This document shows, piece by piece, positions 20,518 through 30,448 of a stretch of 64,000 bases of DNA (position 1 is its first letter; every line of letters starts with the position of its first letter). This DNA comes from Marinomonas sp. CT5 (lineage in GTDB: Bacteria > Pseudomonadota > Gammaproteobacteria > Pseudomonadales > Marinomonadaceae). The notes beneath the pieces are model-generated. The model worked only from the letters and a program-made list of their open reading frames with translations. It ran no database searches and was not told the DNA's origin. The stretch is taken from assembly GCF_018336975.1 (NCBI RefSeq), contig NZ_CP025572.1, positions 2,647,011 through 2,711,010 on the forward strand, written 5' to 3'. A program made the translations under genes and the position numbers.

Positions 20518-22449
20518 TCAACGCCCTCTCAAAAAGAGTTTATCCAAATCAGACATACTCAAATGCGCCCAAGTCGGTCGACCATGATTACATTGACCAC
20601 TACGCTCGGTTACTTCCATATCACGAAGAAGACTATTCATCTCTGCAATAGTCAACTTACGATTCGCCCTAACAGCGCCATGGCAGGCCATCGAAGCCAT
20701 TAACTCATTTGCCCTTGATTCAATAAGATCTGAAACACCATTTGCAGCCAAGTCACTAATCACATCACGCACTAAACTTTCTACATCACCACGAATCAGT
20801 ATAACGGGAACTTCGCGAACCATAACACTTTCCAATCCAGTTCTATCAACACGAAAACCGAACGCCTCAAAGGCAGAACCATTTTCCTCAACCAAATCCG
20901 CCTCACTTTGTGAAACAGAAATATTAATTGGCACCAATAAAGGTTGAGTCGAAATATTTTTCTGGTAAAACGCCGTTTTCATGCGCTCGTATACAATTCT
21001 CTCATGAGCCGCATGCATATCGACTAGAATCAAGCCCTGCTCGCTCTCCGAAAGAATATAAACACCATGCAACTGTGCAACAGCATAGCCAAGAGGAGGT
21101 ACAGCTTGATAGTCACCTTCAAATCTTACAAAAGGGTCAGCGCCTTGCCCCAAACTACTAAGGGGAGCAATCTCTCTTATTTCACCCGTCTCAAGGTCAA
21201 CTTCTTCCGCCTTAGACACATACTCTTGCGCATAACCAGAAAGTCGATTCATACCATCAAGCTGACTACGCACCTCAGCACCGCCCAATGAACTTGGCGA
21301 GCCACGCATCCAATCCATCGAATTCGATGTTGATCTATTAGACAAAGGCAAAGCAGATTGTTCCGCAATATTCGAACTATATTCAACCGACTCACTACCA
21401 CCACTATTAGGGTCACTCACACCCGTTGGCGCAGCGTCCGACTCAGGTCGAACATCGGCAATCGCCTTGTGAATTCGGCTAAACAAAAAGTCATGAACCA
21501 AACGGCCATCGCGAAAACGCACTTCATGCTTAGTGGGGTGAACATTGACATCCACTGTCGATGGATCAAGTTCTAGATACAAAACAAAAGTGGGGTGACG
21601 ACCATTATACAAAACATCCCGATAAGCTTGTCGCACAGCGTGAGCGACCAACTTATCTTTCACCACACGACCATTAACAAAGAAGTATTGCAAATCCGCC
21701 TGAGAACGAGAGAATGTTGGCAAACCAATCCACCCCCACAAACGCAGACCAGCGGCTTCCACATCCAGAGTTAAAGAATTCTCAATAAATTTTTTACCTA
21801 ATAGAGTCGCCAATCTGTGCTCAGCGTGAAGCTGGTCTGTGACAGGTCGCAAATCGTAAACCTGCTTACCGTTATGACTTAATCGGAAGCCAGTTTCATA
21901 ACGACTGAGCGCCAAACGCTTCACCACTTCTTCAAGGTGGGTAAATTCTGTTTTTTCTGTACGTAGAAACTTACGACGAGCGGGCGTATTAAAAAATAAA
22001 TCCCGAACATCAATAGTCGTTCCTTGCGGGTGAGAAGCAGGACGAACTGCAGTCGCCATATCCTTACCTTCTGCCTCAACACGCCATGCTTCTTCTTCAT
22101 TTTCAGCCTGAGAAGTTAAGTGCATTCGAGAAACGGAGCTAATACTAGCCAAAGCCTCTCCACGAAAGCCTAGCGTACGAACAGCCTCCAAATCATCTAA
22201 AGTGATAATTTTACTTGTCGCATGACGACTTAATGCCAAAGGCAAATCATCTTTCATGATCCCCGTGCCATTATCACGAATTTTGATTCGTCGCACTCCT
22301 CCTTGCTCGACATCAATATCAAGCTGAGACGCGCCCGCATCAAGGCTATTTTCTAATAATTCTTTTACAACGGAAGCTGGTCGCTCAACCACCTCTCCGG
22401 CTGCAATTTGGTTGGCTAAACGCGGAGACAAAAGATTAATTCTTTTCAT
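20518..22449 (-). CDS. mutL: DNA mismatch repair protein MutL (with endonuclease motif)
   Basis: A GHKL ATPase of 643 residues that links MutS recognition to strand removal. The N-terminal ATPase motifs are [28 protein letters not shown] and LGFRGEAL. A proline- and serine-rich linker spans roughly 340-440. The C-terminal domain carries [12 protein letters not shown] (477-488), fitting the metal-binding endonuclease motif DQHA(X)2E(X)4E, and CNHGRP (620-625). This suggests that MutL itself nicks DNA, as in bacteria without MutH; that last point is inference. Confidence 0.96.
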   Translation of the reverse strand: MKRINLLSPRLANQIAAGEVVERPASVVKELLENSLDAGASQLDIDVEQGGVRRIKIRDNGTGIMKDDLPLALSRHATSKIITLDDLEAVRTLGFRGEALASISSVSRMHLTSQAENEEEAWRVEAEGKDMATAVRPASHPQGTTIDVRDLFFNTPARRKFLRTEKTEFTHLEEVVKRLALSRYETGFRLSHNGKQVYDLRPVTDQLHAEHRLATLLGKKFIENSLTLDVEAAGLRLWGWIGLPTFSRSQADLQYFFVNGRVVKDKLVAHAVRQAYRDVLYNGRHPTFVLYLELDPSTVDVNVHPTKHEVRFRDGRLVHDFLFSRIHKAIADVRPESDAAPTGVSDPNSGGSESVEYSSNIAEQSALPLSNRSTSNSMDWMRGSPSSLGGAEVRSQLDGMNRLSGYAQEYVSKAEEVDLETGEIREIAPLSSLGQGADPFVRFEGDYQAVPPLGYAVAQLHGVYILSESEQGLILVDMHAAHERIVYERMKTAFYQKNISTQPLLVPINISVSQSEADLVEENGSAFEAFGFRVDRTGLESVMVREVPVILIRGDVESLVRDVISDLAANGVSDLIESRANELMASMACHGAVRANRKLTIAEMNSLLRDMEVTERSGQCNHGRPTWAHLSMSDLDKLFLRGR

Positions 22450-22506
22450 GAACGACCTTTTAAATGTGAAACAACCTTTATAATCAACAAAGGCTTCAAT
22501 GTGACT

Positions 22507-23835
22507 TTATCCTGCAGGAATAACAAGTTTCTGACCAATCCAGATAACATCATTATTTAAGTTGTTCGCTTTTCTCAACAAAGGCAATGACACCTGATTA
22601 CGGCGAGCTATTTCAGATAAGGTATCCCCCTTACTAACGGTATAAACATAATCTGAATGCTTTTTCTGCTTCCAAGCCACCAAAGTGCCATCAGGAGCAT
22701 TCTTCGTAAAATATTCAACCACCCCTTTAGCAATAGAGGCGGCTAATTTCACCCTATAATTACGACTAGAAAGATTTTTAGCTTCGGTTTTATTGGAAAC
22801 AAACCCCGTTTCAATCAGAATCGATGGAATATCAGGAGACTTCAACACAACAAAACCGGCCTGCTGAACACTGTTTTTATGCAACACAGCAACACGCTTC
22901 ATTTCCCCTAAAACACTCTTACCTATATTTAAGCTCATTTGAATCGTAGAATTCATCGACATATCTAATAAGACTTCAGCAAGCAATTGATCTTTATCAT
23001 CCAATGAAATACCACCCACCAAATCGGCTGAATTTTCTTGCTGAGCTAACCAACGTCCCATTTCAGAACTTTTACCACTTAATGACAGCGCCCAAACAGA
23101 AGCACCTCGAGCGCTAGATTTAGTAAATGCATCGGCATGAATAGAAATCATCAAGTCCGCATTAGCCTCACGCGCCACCCGAGAACGATCTCGCAACTTC
23201 AAGAAAGTATCTGTTGAACGTGTCATAACAGCTTTAAAACCATCCACAGCATTGATACGTCTAGCCAACTCTTTACCTATGGACAACACAACATCTTTTT
23301 CTCTAACTTTATATTGCCCTAATGCACCAGGATCTTTACCACCATGGCCGGGATCAATTGCAATAACAATGTCACGTTTCTCTTTTGATAGATTTGCTAA
23401 ACTTTTGACAATAGTGGCAGGCTTTTTAACACCATATTCAAGCTCAACTAAAATGCGCGGCCCATAAGTTCCATTGGCCGCTAACACCGTACTTTTGGCT
23501 TTAGCAGACTGACCAAGGTCTAATACAAAACGAACCCCATCATCTCGTTTTGCATAACGCACCCTCAGCAAAACATCCGAAGATAGCGCAGAAATATCAT
23601 TTACAACGGATGCACTTAAATCCACACCGCTAATGTCTAAAACAATTCGATCAGGATTAGAAAGAGGAAAGATACGATGTTCCGATGCTTTAGACAGCTC
23701 AAAAACCAGACGTGTCACTCCTTCTTGCTGAGCAACACGAATATCGCGAACCTCTGCAGCATAAACATTCAATGCCGCTAAAGATAAAAACAAATTAATT
23801 AAAATAAAAAGATAAGTACGAAATTTAGTATGCAT
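22507..23835 (-). CDS. N-acetylmuramoyl-L-alanine amidase (AMIN, Amidase_3, LysM)
   Basis: A periplasmic cell-separation amidase of 442 residues, AmiB/AmiC-like. A signal peptide (cleavage near NVYAAEV, about 28) leads to an AMIN domain (about 30-130) and a zinc amidase domain with IDPGHGGKDPGA, MTRSTDTF, ISIHADAF and ILIETGFVSN. A single C-terminal LysM domain (YTVSKGDTLSEIARRN ... KLVIPAG) follows. The architecture with terminal LysM and the neighbourhood tsaE-amidase-mutL correspond to E. coli amiB. Confidence 0.94.
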   Translation of the reverse strand: MHTKFRTYLFILINLFLSLAALNVYAAEVRDIRVAQQEGVTRLVFELSKASEHRIFPLSNPDRIVLDISGVDLSASVVNDISALSSDVLLRVRYAKRDDGVRFVLDLGQSAKAKSTVLAANGTYGPRILVELEYGVKKPATIVKSLANLSKEKRDIVIAIDPGHGGKDPGALGQYKVREKDVVLSIGKELARRINAVDGFKAVMTRSTDTFLKLRDRSRVAREANADLMISIHADAFTKSSARGASVWALSLSGKSSEMGRWLAQQENSADLVGGISLDDKDQLLAEVLLDMSMNSTIQMSLNIGKSVLGEMKRVAVLHKNSVQQAGFVVLKSPDIPSILIETGFVSNKTEAKNLSSRNYRVKLAASIAKGVVEYFTKNAPDGTLVAWKQKKHSDYVYTVSKGDTLSEIARRNQVSLPLLRKANNLNNDVIWIGQKLVIPAG

Positions 23836-23921
23836 ATCAGACAGCTAGCTAGTATATCTGACACACTATAACTGCTGATTAAATGGATCTCAATCTTACT
23901 TATAGTAAAGTCTTCTATACA

Positions 23922-24392
23922 TCAAGAAGTTATGATGTCGCGCAAAACATTTAATGCTTCATTTCCCTTTTCAGTTTGAGACTCCAATAAGACATTACGA
24001 CCTTGCTTAATAAGCCCTAATGAAATCATTACATCCGCCTCAGGAAGAATCCCCCGTCCCATTTCAGCCCACTCAATTAGACAAACACTACCCTCAGAAA
24101 AATAATCTCTAACACCCATAAATTCTAATTCTTCAGGGTCTGACACTCGATACAAATCAAAGTGGTAAGCTTCCATAGTAGATAACTCATATGGCTCTAC
24201 AATGGTATAAGTTGGACTCTTAACAGGCCCTTGGTAACCCAATCCACGCAGTATTCCACGCACCATGGTAGTCTTCCCCATGCCGAGGTCACCCTCTAAA
24301 TACACCACCATGCCAGCCTTTAGTGCAGATGAAAAAGCTACCCCCAAAGCCTCCATAGCCCCTTCCCCAAATACATCTTTCTCTAATCGCAT
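23922..24392 (-). CDS. tsaE: tRNA threonylcarbamoyladenosine biosynthesis ATPase TsaE
   Basis: A small P-loop ATPase needed with TsaB and TsaD to make t6A37 in tRNAs. The Walker A GDLGMGKTT, the VKSPTYTIVEPYE region and the ICLIEW-like strand (VCLIEWAEMG) define the family. I take the ATG at 24392 (156 residues), preceded by AAGAGG; the upstream ATG at 24431 would add 13 lysine-rich residues not expected in the family. It begins the tsaE-to-purA cluster. Confidence 0.93.
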   Translation of the reverse strand: MRLEKDVFGEGAMEALGVAFSSALKAGMVVYLEGDLGMGKTTMVRGILRGLGYQGPVKSPTYTIVEPYELSTMEAYHFDLYRVSDPEELEFMGVRDYFSEGSVCLIEWAEMGRGILPEADVMISLGLIKQGRNVLLESQTEKGNEALNVLRDIITS

Positions 24393-24547
24393 TAATTTTT
24401 TCCTCTTTGCCTCTTCAAATAGAGCACACAAATCTTACTGCTGTTTATTTCTGACAATTCTAATACAGAAGCCTTTTGAAACAAGCATCAATACCTCATA
24501 ATAAAAAACTGACACTCTCAAAAGCAATCACACAGCAAAGGATTCCT

Positions 24548-25297
24548 ATGGACTGGCTTTTCCTATCAACAATTGCCATTGCCGTTTTCATAACAGGCAT
24601 TTCTAAAGGTGGCTTTTCTGGAGCATTTGGGATCATCGCCGTCCCCCTCATTACCCTTCAGACCTCTCCAACATTAGCCGCAGCTATTATGCTGCCAATC
24701 CTTTGCATCATGGATTTATTCACCGTGCAAAAGTTTTGGAAAAAATGGAATTCAGAGCAACTTTTGAAATGCATTCCTGCCGCAATAGCTGGTGTCGCCA
24801 TCGGCGGCCTTACTGCTTCATGGTTTTCTGCAGAATGGTTAAAAATAATGGTAGGAGTTATTGCCGTTGGTTTCACTTTGAATTCATGGCCCAGAAAAAG
24901 CCGAACAAGATTACAAAAGCCACTTAGCCCTTTTATAGGAAAAGTTTGGTGCGCCATTGGAGGTTTCACCAGTTTTATCGCTCACGCTGGAGGACCTCCG
25001 ATGAGCGTTTATCTACTTAGAGCCAACCTTGAAAAAACCCAATATGTTGCAACCGCTGCGGTCATCTTCACCGCCATCAACTATGTCAAACTCATCCCTT
25101 ACGGAATGCTTGGACAACTGAACACATCAAACGTACAGCTTTCTCTTTACTTTACCCCAATCGCCTTCCTAGGCGTGCAATTAGGAGCATGGCTACACTA
25201 CCGATTATCAACCGCTTTGTTTTTCAAAGCCATGTACAGTTTTCTCTTCCTAACTGGGTTAAAACTAATATGGGACGGTGTATCCGGACTAAATTAA
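24548..25297 (+). CDS. TauE/SafE-family membrane permease
   Basis: A hydrophobic protein of 249 residues with about seven to eight membrane segments. The N-terminal GISKGGFSGAFG motif and the mid-protein GGFTSFIAHAGGPPMSVYLL repeat are diagnostic of the TauE/SafE/DUF81 family of anion exporters (sulfite, sulfoacetate and similar). The substrate cannot be told from sequence. The start at 24548 has AAAGGA 6 nt upstream; a longer frame from 24476 starts with polar residues and is unlikely. It is transcribed away from tsaE. Confidence 0.9.
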   Translation: MDWLFLSTIAIAVFITGISKGGFSGAFGIIAVPLITLQTSPTLAAAIMLPILCIMDLFTVQKFWKKWNSEQLLKCIPAAIAGVAIGGLTASWFSAEWLKIMVGVIAVGFTLNSWPRKSRTRLQKPLSPFIGKVWCAIGGFTSFIAHAGGPPMSVYLLRANLEKTQYVATAAVIFTAINYVKLIPYGMLGQLNTSNVQLSLYFTPIAFLGVQLGAWLHYRLSTALFFKAMYSFLFLTGLKLIWDGVSGLN

Positions 25298-25369
25298 CAA
25301 CCGGACAATAAAATCTGGTGACAGGCTTAAAACATACAACGCCGCCACCAGATAACGATCAACCGAAAA

Positions 25370-25921
25370 CTACTCTTCCATACCGAACATGGATTTACGA
25401 TAATGCTTCAATTCACCAATAGACTCCAAAATATCATCCATTGCCAAATGTGACCCAGACTTAGAGAATCCCTCCAACGCTTCTGGTTTCCAGCGTCTTG
25501 CCAATTCTTTTACCGTACTCACATCCAAATAACGATAATGAAAGAAAGACTCAAGCTTCGGCATGTAACGATACAAAAACCGACGATCTTGCCCCACACT
25601 ATTTCCGCATATTGGCGATTTTCCTGCAGGAACATACTGAGCCAAGAATTGAATAGTTTCTTCCTCTGCTTGCTCCATACTAATAGAGGAAGACAGCACT
25701 CTCGCCGTTAATCCAGAATCACCGTGATGCTGAGTACACCATTCATCCATCGCATCCATCACTGCTTTTTCTTGATGAATAGCAAGACTCGGGCCTTTCG
25801 CAAGTACATTTAAATGCTTATCTGTTACGACAGTCGCAATCTCAATAATAGTATCTGTTTCCGGGTCCAATCCTGTCATTTCAAGATCGATCCACACTAA
25901 ATTCTCTTCATTTAAGCTCAT
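25370..25921 (-). CDS. orn: Oligoribonuclease
   Basis: A DEDDh 3'-5' exonuclease of 183 residues that degrades two-nucleotide RNAs, including pGpG from c-di-GMP turnover. The acidic motifs are [10 protein letters not shown] (first), [10 protein letters not shown] (second) and [12 protein letters not shown] with the catalytic His (third). It diverges from rsgA, the conserved gammaproteobacterial arrangement. Confidence 0.97.
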   Translation of the reverse strand: MSLNEENLVWIDLEMTGLDPETDTIIEIATVVTDKHLNVLAKGPSLAIHQEKAVMDAMDEWCTQHHGDSGLTARVLSSSISMEQAEEETIQFLAQYVPAGKSPICGNSVGQDRRFLYRYMPKLESFFHYRYLDVSTVKELARRWKPEALEGFSKSGSHLAMDDILESIGELKHYRKSMFGMEE

Positions 25922-25995
25922 AACCTTCCAAGTCCTTTATTATCATTGCCAAGCATTATACTCTATGCGCCTTACTTTATGACCAGACGAAACTA

Positions 25996-27030
25996 ATGTC
26001 GAAGCGAAAACTTACTAAACAACAAACTTGGCGAATCGAAAGAATTCAAAAAGAGCGCGTTGAACGCACTCAAAAACGTGGTGAAGTTGCCGAAGAATTA
26101 CTCCAATCATCCGACCTCGGACCAGAGACGGAAGGTATCATTATTTCTCACTTCGGAACCCAAGTGGAAGTCGAAGGCACCCAAGAACCTTTTATTGGCA
26201 TATCGACACGCTGTAACTTACGCGCCAATCTCGGTCAATTAGTAACCGGTGACAAAGTAGCCTGGCGCCCCAAACAAAACGAGGGCGGCGTTGTTGTTGC
26301 CACCACACCGAGACACACCTCCCTGTCTCGCCCCGACATGCACGGCAGAATAAAACCTGTTGCTGCCAACATAGACCATATTATTGTCGTCATAGCAGCC
26401 GAACCCGTCGCTCATGCCAACCTAATAGATCGCTATTTAGTTGCCGCTGAAACAGTGGGGATTCCTCCCGTCATACTACTTAACAAGTGTGACTTGATAG
26501 ACGATAGCAACAAAGAAGATCTAGATAAGCTTCTTAAAACTTACGAAGACCTAAACTATAAAATCATCAGAACCTCCATTAAAAACCAAGCAGGTATGGA
26601 AGCTCTCTATGATTTCTTGCAGGACAAAACAAGCGTATTTGTAGGTCAATCTGGGGTAGGCAAGTCGTCTCTGATTGGCACCCTACTCCCAAACATAGAC
26701 ATTAGCGTGGGTGAACTTTCCCAGAAACGTAAAAAAGGCGTGCACACAACCACGACAGCACGGCTATTCCACATGCCGAAAGGTGGCGATTTAATTGATT
26801 CTCCAGGAATTCGAGAATTTGGCCTATGGCACATTTCTGAAGATGAGCTACTAAACGGCTTTATCGAATTTCGCCCACACATTGGTTATTGCCGATTCCG
26901 TGACTGTGCCCATGAAAAAGAACCCGGCTGCGCCATTCTTGAAGCATTAGATAAAGGAGAAATAACCGAACACCGCTTCCAAAGCTTCCTCAGAATCAAG
27001 CAATCAATACGAGAAAACCAAGCCTTCTAA
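25996..27030 (+). CDS. rsgA: Small ribosomal subunit biogenesis GTPase RsgA
   Basis: A circularly permuted GTPase of 344 residues acting late in 30S maturation. A basic N-terminus and an OB-fold precede the GTPase motifs in permuted order: G4 LLNKCDL, G1 GQSGVGKSSL, G2-like HTTTTA, then G3 DSPGIREF. A zinc finger follows (YCRFRDCAHEKEPGC). Its stop overlaps the stop of the convergent motB gene by 4 bases, leaving no room for a terminator between them. Confidence 0.96.
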   Translation: MSKRKLTKQQTWRIERIQKERVERTQKRGEVAEELLQSSDLGPETEGIIISHFGTQVEVEGTQEPFIGISTRCNLRANLGQLVTGDKVAWRPKQNEGGVVVATTPRHTSLSRPDMHGRIKPVAANIDHIIVVIAAEPVAHANLIDRYLVAAETVGIPPVILLNKCDLIDDSNKEDLDKLLKTYEDLNYKIIRTSIKNQAGMEALYDFLQDKTSVFVGQSGVGKSSLIGTLLPNIDISVGELSQKRKKGVHTTTTARLFHMPKGGDLIDSPGIREFGLWHISEDELLNGFIEFRPHIGYCRFRDCAHEKEPGCAILEALDKGEITEHRFQSFLRIKQSIRENQAF

Positions 27031-27935
27031 AAAACTTTTTCAGGAGTAAGCTTTATATCTGATTGCAGGCCAGGATTACCAAAATAGCGACGATTCTGGT
27101 CAAGCAGCTTTTTATAAGCATCATCGGTCAATAACGTAATGCTGATACGTCTATTCTCAGGGCTATTCAAATCAAATCTGTTATAAGGGATAGTATCTGA
27201 CAAACCTATCACTTGAGCAAAACGCTTATCTTTCACACCTCCCTCTTCTAGAATTCGTCGAGCTGCATTGGCTCTTAACGCTGAAAGATCCCAATTATCA
27301 ATACCACCAGAACCGCTAAATTTAGATGAATCAGTATGCCCTGTAATAACGATCGGATTGGTAACCTTGTTAAAAATGGGAGACATTGTTAGCAACGTAT
27401 TTTCAATGTCTGGCATCATACGCGCACTACCACGCTCAAACATTGGCTTATCTGGGTCATCTAGTAAGGTGATTCGCACTCCGAGAGGTGTAATTTCAAT
27501 ACGCAAATTCTTCTGCTTAGAAACAACAATATTCATCTTCTCCATTTCTTTACGTATGGCCTGATTAATCCCTTTCGACTCACTTGATCCCGGTCCCTTA
27601 CCACGCAACTCATCTTTTGACTCAGTCACAACACTACCGGGGTCTGGCAACTTTAAATCCAGCTTTCTTTCATCACTCTTAGCCGGACTCCCTCCTAAAT
27701 CAATAGGATTGGCACTATAACCTGCATCTGAAGGCCCCATTGGATCTTGAAAATAACCTTCAATACTTTTTAGCTCTGCTGGAGATGCAACACTAATGAT
27801 CCACAAGACGAGGAAAAAGGCCATCATTGCCAGAGCAAAATCAGCCAAAGCGATTTTCCATGCCCCACCGTGATGACCACCCTTTTTAACCTTTTTAACG
27901 CGACGAATTACCAGCCCGTTAGATCCTAGAGCCAT
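27027..27935 (-). CDS. motB: Flagellar stator protein MotB
   Basis: A stator subunit of 302 residues that anchors the motor to peptidoglycan. The short N-terminus and single membrane span ADFALAMMAFFLVLWI carry the essential proton-carrying Asp. A plug/linker region follows, then an OmpA-like domain with VITGHTDSS and NWDLSALRANAARRIL. The sequence is of the proton type rather than PomB. It forms an operon with motA (32-bp gap). No other flagellar genes are in the window. Confidence 0.95.
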   Translation of the reverse strand: MALGSNGLVIRRVKKVKKGGHHGGAWKIALADFALAMMAFFLVLWIISVASPAELKSIEGYFQDPMGPSDAGYSANPIDLGGSPAKSDERKLDLKLPDPGSVVTESKDELRGKGPGSSESKGINQAIRKEMEKMNIVVSKQKNLRIEITPLGVRITLLDDPDKPMFERGSARMMPDIENTLLTMSPIFNKVTNPIVITGHTDSSKFSGSGGIDNWDLSALRANAARRILEEGGVKDKRFAQVIGLSDTIPYNRFDLNSPENRRISITLLTDDAYKKLLDQNRRYFGNPGLQSDIKLTPEKVF

Positions 27936-27967
27936 CCTATTATCCCCCTATTCTCGAATACACTCAT

Positions 27968-28822
27968 TTAACGGTACTGTTTAAGTTCATTTGATAATTC
28001 AATAAAGCTTGGACGCATATCAGGTGGCAACAGCTTACGACCCGTTTCCACCGCAACAGGAGGAGCATAACCAGACACAATTGAGTTTAAGCACGCTTTA
28101 ACGCATAGATAAGCCTTTAATTCATGACTTGCCAAAGTCTCTAAATGCGATGCCGCAGGACCGACGAAGCCATAGCCTAAAAAGATCCCCAAGAAAGTAC
28201 CGACCAAGGCTGCCGCAACATGAGTGCCGATTTCTTCTAACGGCCCACCAATTGACCCCATGGTAATCACAATCCCCAGTACCGCCGCGACGATACCAAA
28301 ACCAGGCAACGCTTCTGCGACGCGGTTCAACGCATGACTTGGCTCAACCAGCTCCTCTTGTATCTGCTCAATCTCATTATCCATAATAGCTTCGATTTCA
28401 TATGCAGGCAGGCCAGTTAAAGTAAAAATACGATAGTTATCTGTTAAAAAGTTAACCACCTCATGATCACGAACGACATCAGGGAAACGGTTAAATAACT
28501 CACTAGTAAAAGGCTCTTCAATATCGTCCTCAATAGACAGAAAACCTTCTTGACGGCTTTTTTGAAACAAGCAGTACATCACCCCTAATAACTGTAAATA
28601 GAATTTTTTGTTATGGCGACTACCTACAAAAACCTGAGGCAGCATGGTGAATACTTTTTTCTGTACAACAAATGGATTAGCGACCATAAAAGCCCCTAAT
28701 GCCGCACCACAAATAATGACCACCTCAAAAGGCTGCCATAACGCCAACAAATTCCCGTGAGATGCTAAATAGCCAGTTACAACACTAACAACAACCACTA
28801 GCAAACCAGCTAATGCAAACAT
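27968..28822 (-). CDS. motA: Flagellar stator protein MotA
   Basis: A membrane protein of 284 residues with four spans and a large cytoplasmic loop that contacts FliG. PAYEIEAIMDNEIEQ, LPGFGIVAAVLGIVITMGSIGGP and the C-terminal GYAPPVAVETGRK and MRPSFIEL motifs are characteristic. The start at 28822 has AAGGAA upstream; the longer frame from 28888 adds a hydrophobic stretch not seen in MotA. The motAB pair sits between rsgA and an HDOD gene, as in Pseudomonas. Confidence 0.95.
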   Translation of the reverse strand: MFALAGLLVVVVSVVTGYLASHGNLLALWQPFEVVIICGAALGAFMVANPFVVQKKVFTMLPQVFVGSRHNKKFYLQLLGVMYCLFQKSRQEGFLSIEDDIEEPFTSELFNRFPDVVRDHEVVNFLTDNYRIFTLTGLPAYEIEAIMDNEIEQIQEELVEPSHALNRVAEALPGFGIVAAVLGIVITMGSIGGPLEEIGTHVAAALVGTFLGIFLGYGFVGPAASHLETLASHELKAYLCVKACLNSIVSGYAPPVAVETGRKLLPPDMRPSFIELSNELKQYR

Positions 28823-28944
28823 ATTTTCTTCCTTAATACTGACAAAGTATGCTCTCACCTCAATATACAGTATGATTAATGAGATCAAAATATAAGAACG
28901 TCATTTAAACACTAACTTCAACAGAGCCACTAATGTAACCAGCT

Positions 28945-30423
28945 ATGAAAGACAAGTCACCTTCTGGCCTAAATGAATGGCTACATTTTCTAAAAAATAA
29001 AAAATTTCCTGTTAGAGCAGTTAATTTGGCTCGTCTAAAAACCCAAATAAAAAGAGCAGAAGACACCCTTGATGATATGCAAGCCAATATCGCTTCAGAT
29101 CCTCTGCTAGCCTTTGCTATTCTAAACGAAGCTAATCGTACCGTCCCAAATAAAAACAGCGAAATAAAAACACCATTTCATGCAGCTTCAATGGTGGGAA
29201 TGAATGGCATAGAAAAACTATTACCTCACTTCGTTTCTTACGAAACCAAAAACAAAAAAAATTCTCCTCACCTCACCGAATTTTTAAGCCAATTACAAAC
29301 TAGCTACGAAGCTGCAACCATTGCCAGGCATTGGGCAATTGAAAAGCTGACCAGTCACGAAGATGATATTTTTTGGATAACACTCTTTCGAGACTCGGCT
29401 AGATGGCTTTTGTGGTTTTATGCCTATCCGACCATGACAGAGCTTAATAAAAGAATTTCACTTGGAGAAAAAGCCAACCAAGCTGAGCTTGCTGTTTTAG
29501 GGTGTCGAATAGATGAGCTTACCGTTCACCTTTGCACTTTCTGGAACGCTCCAGACAAGGTCACAGACTCCTTCTTAACAAAATTCATACCCAATACAAA
29601 AGAGATGCAGTCGCTCGCTCACCTAGCACACCATCCAGATGAACTACCTGGCTTTACGGAAGACAAAAGACTAAATATTTTGGTTAACAGTCCGTTAATT
29701 TTTTCATACTGTGCTAGCAAGGTTGCCCATGAAGCCACTCTCATGAGATGGGATTCTAAAAATCTACCTTTCTTTTATCGCGTAGTAGCAACGGTAATGC
29801 ATAGACGTGTAGGTGAAGTAATTAAGACTGCACACTTAGCCAGCACAGAAGCCGCCAAGCTTTACAATACGGGTGGTAAAATTCCTCTAGCACAACAATT
29901 GCTTGACCCTAACTTATTTACCAAAAAAACGAAGCAAGCCATCAAAACCAAATTACCACCAATTGATGCCCTAAAAGCCGCACTCAATCAAACACCAGAT
30001 ATGGACACCAAACAAAAAGCAAACCTAGCTTTAAAAACCATTAATCAAGCAATCCCAAACGCGCAACACAACATTATTTTCAAACACTCAAATAATAGAA
30101 CAGGCCCAATATTTCAGTCAGGCTATAAAATTGAAACCATCAAAAGCATTAAATGGAACTCACCATCAAACGTCTTTAAAAAACTATCCAACACACGCTC
30201 TGCTATACATTTATTTGGAACAAAGCTTGATAAACTATTAAAAGACTTTCCCGATACCTCAGATAAAATCATCGACCCAAACAGCCATCTAATGCTTGCA
30301 TCAACACCATCATCTGATGCGGAAGTAATGATATTTTGGCTAGAAACAAGGAAAGAATTTAGCGAATCAGATTACAAAAACCTCAAACGCATTGTGTCTT
30401 TAATCAGCCACAAACCAATATAA
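28945..30423 (+). CDS. HDOD-domain protein
   Basis: A soluble protein of 492 residues. Roughly residues 20-220 resemble the HDOD fold (MQANIASDPLLAFAILNEAN, then the helix with MVGMNGIEKLL), a catalytically silent relative of HD phosphohydrolases found in signalling proteins. The C-terminal 250 residues are lysine-rich and show no domain I recognise; they may be a degenerate sensory module. It shares direction with psd, 25 bp downstream, as in Pseudomonas. No clear ribosome binding site precedes the ATG. Confidence 0.75.
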   Translation: MKDKSPSGLNEWLHFLKNKKFPVRAVNLARLKTQIKRAEDTLDDMQANIASDPLLAFAILNEANRTVPNKNSEIKTPFHAASMVGMNGIEKLLPHFVSYETKNKKNSPHLTEFLSQLQTSYEAATIARHWAIEKLTSHEDDIFWITLFRDSARWLLWFYAYPTMTELNKRISLGEKANQAELAVLGCRIDELTVHLCTFWNAPDKVTDSFLTKFIPNTKEMQSLAHLAHHPDELPGFTEDKRLNILVNSPLIFSYCASKVAHEATLMRWDSKNLPFFYRVVATVMHRRVGEVIKTAHLASTEAAKLYNTGGKIPLAQQLLDPNLFTKKTKQAIKTKLPPIDALKAALNQTPDMDTKQKANLALKTINQAIPNAQHNIIFKHSNNRTGPIFQSGYKIETIKSIKWNSPSNVFKKLSNTRSAIHLFGTKLDKLLKDFPDTSDKIIDPNSHLMLASTPSSDAEVMIFWLETRKEFSESDYKNLKRIVSLISHKPI

Positions 30424-30448
30424 ATTCAGCTTTATCAGGATACACAAC

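Noticed and set aside
24476..24547. Longer N-terminus for the TauE/SafE permease
   Set aside because: The added 24 residues are polar and have no ribosome binding site, while ATG 24548 has AAAGGA at proper spacing and begins directly with a membrane segment.
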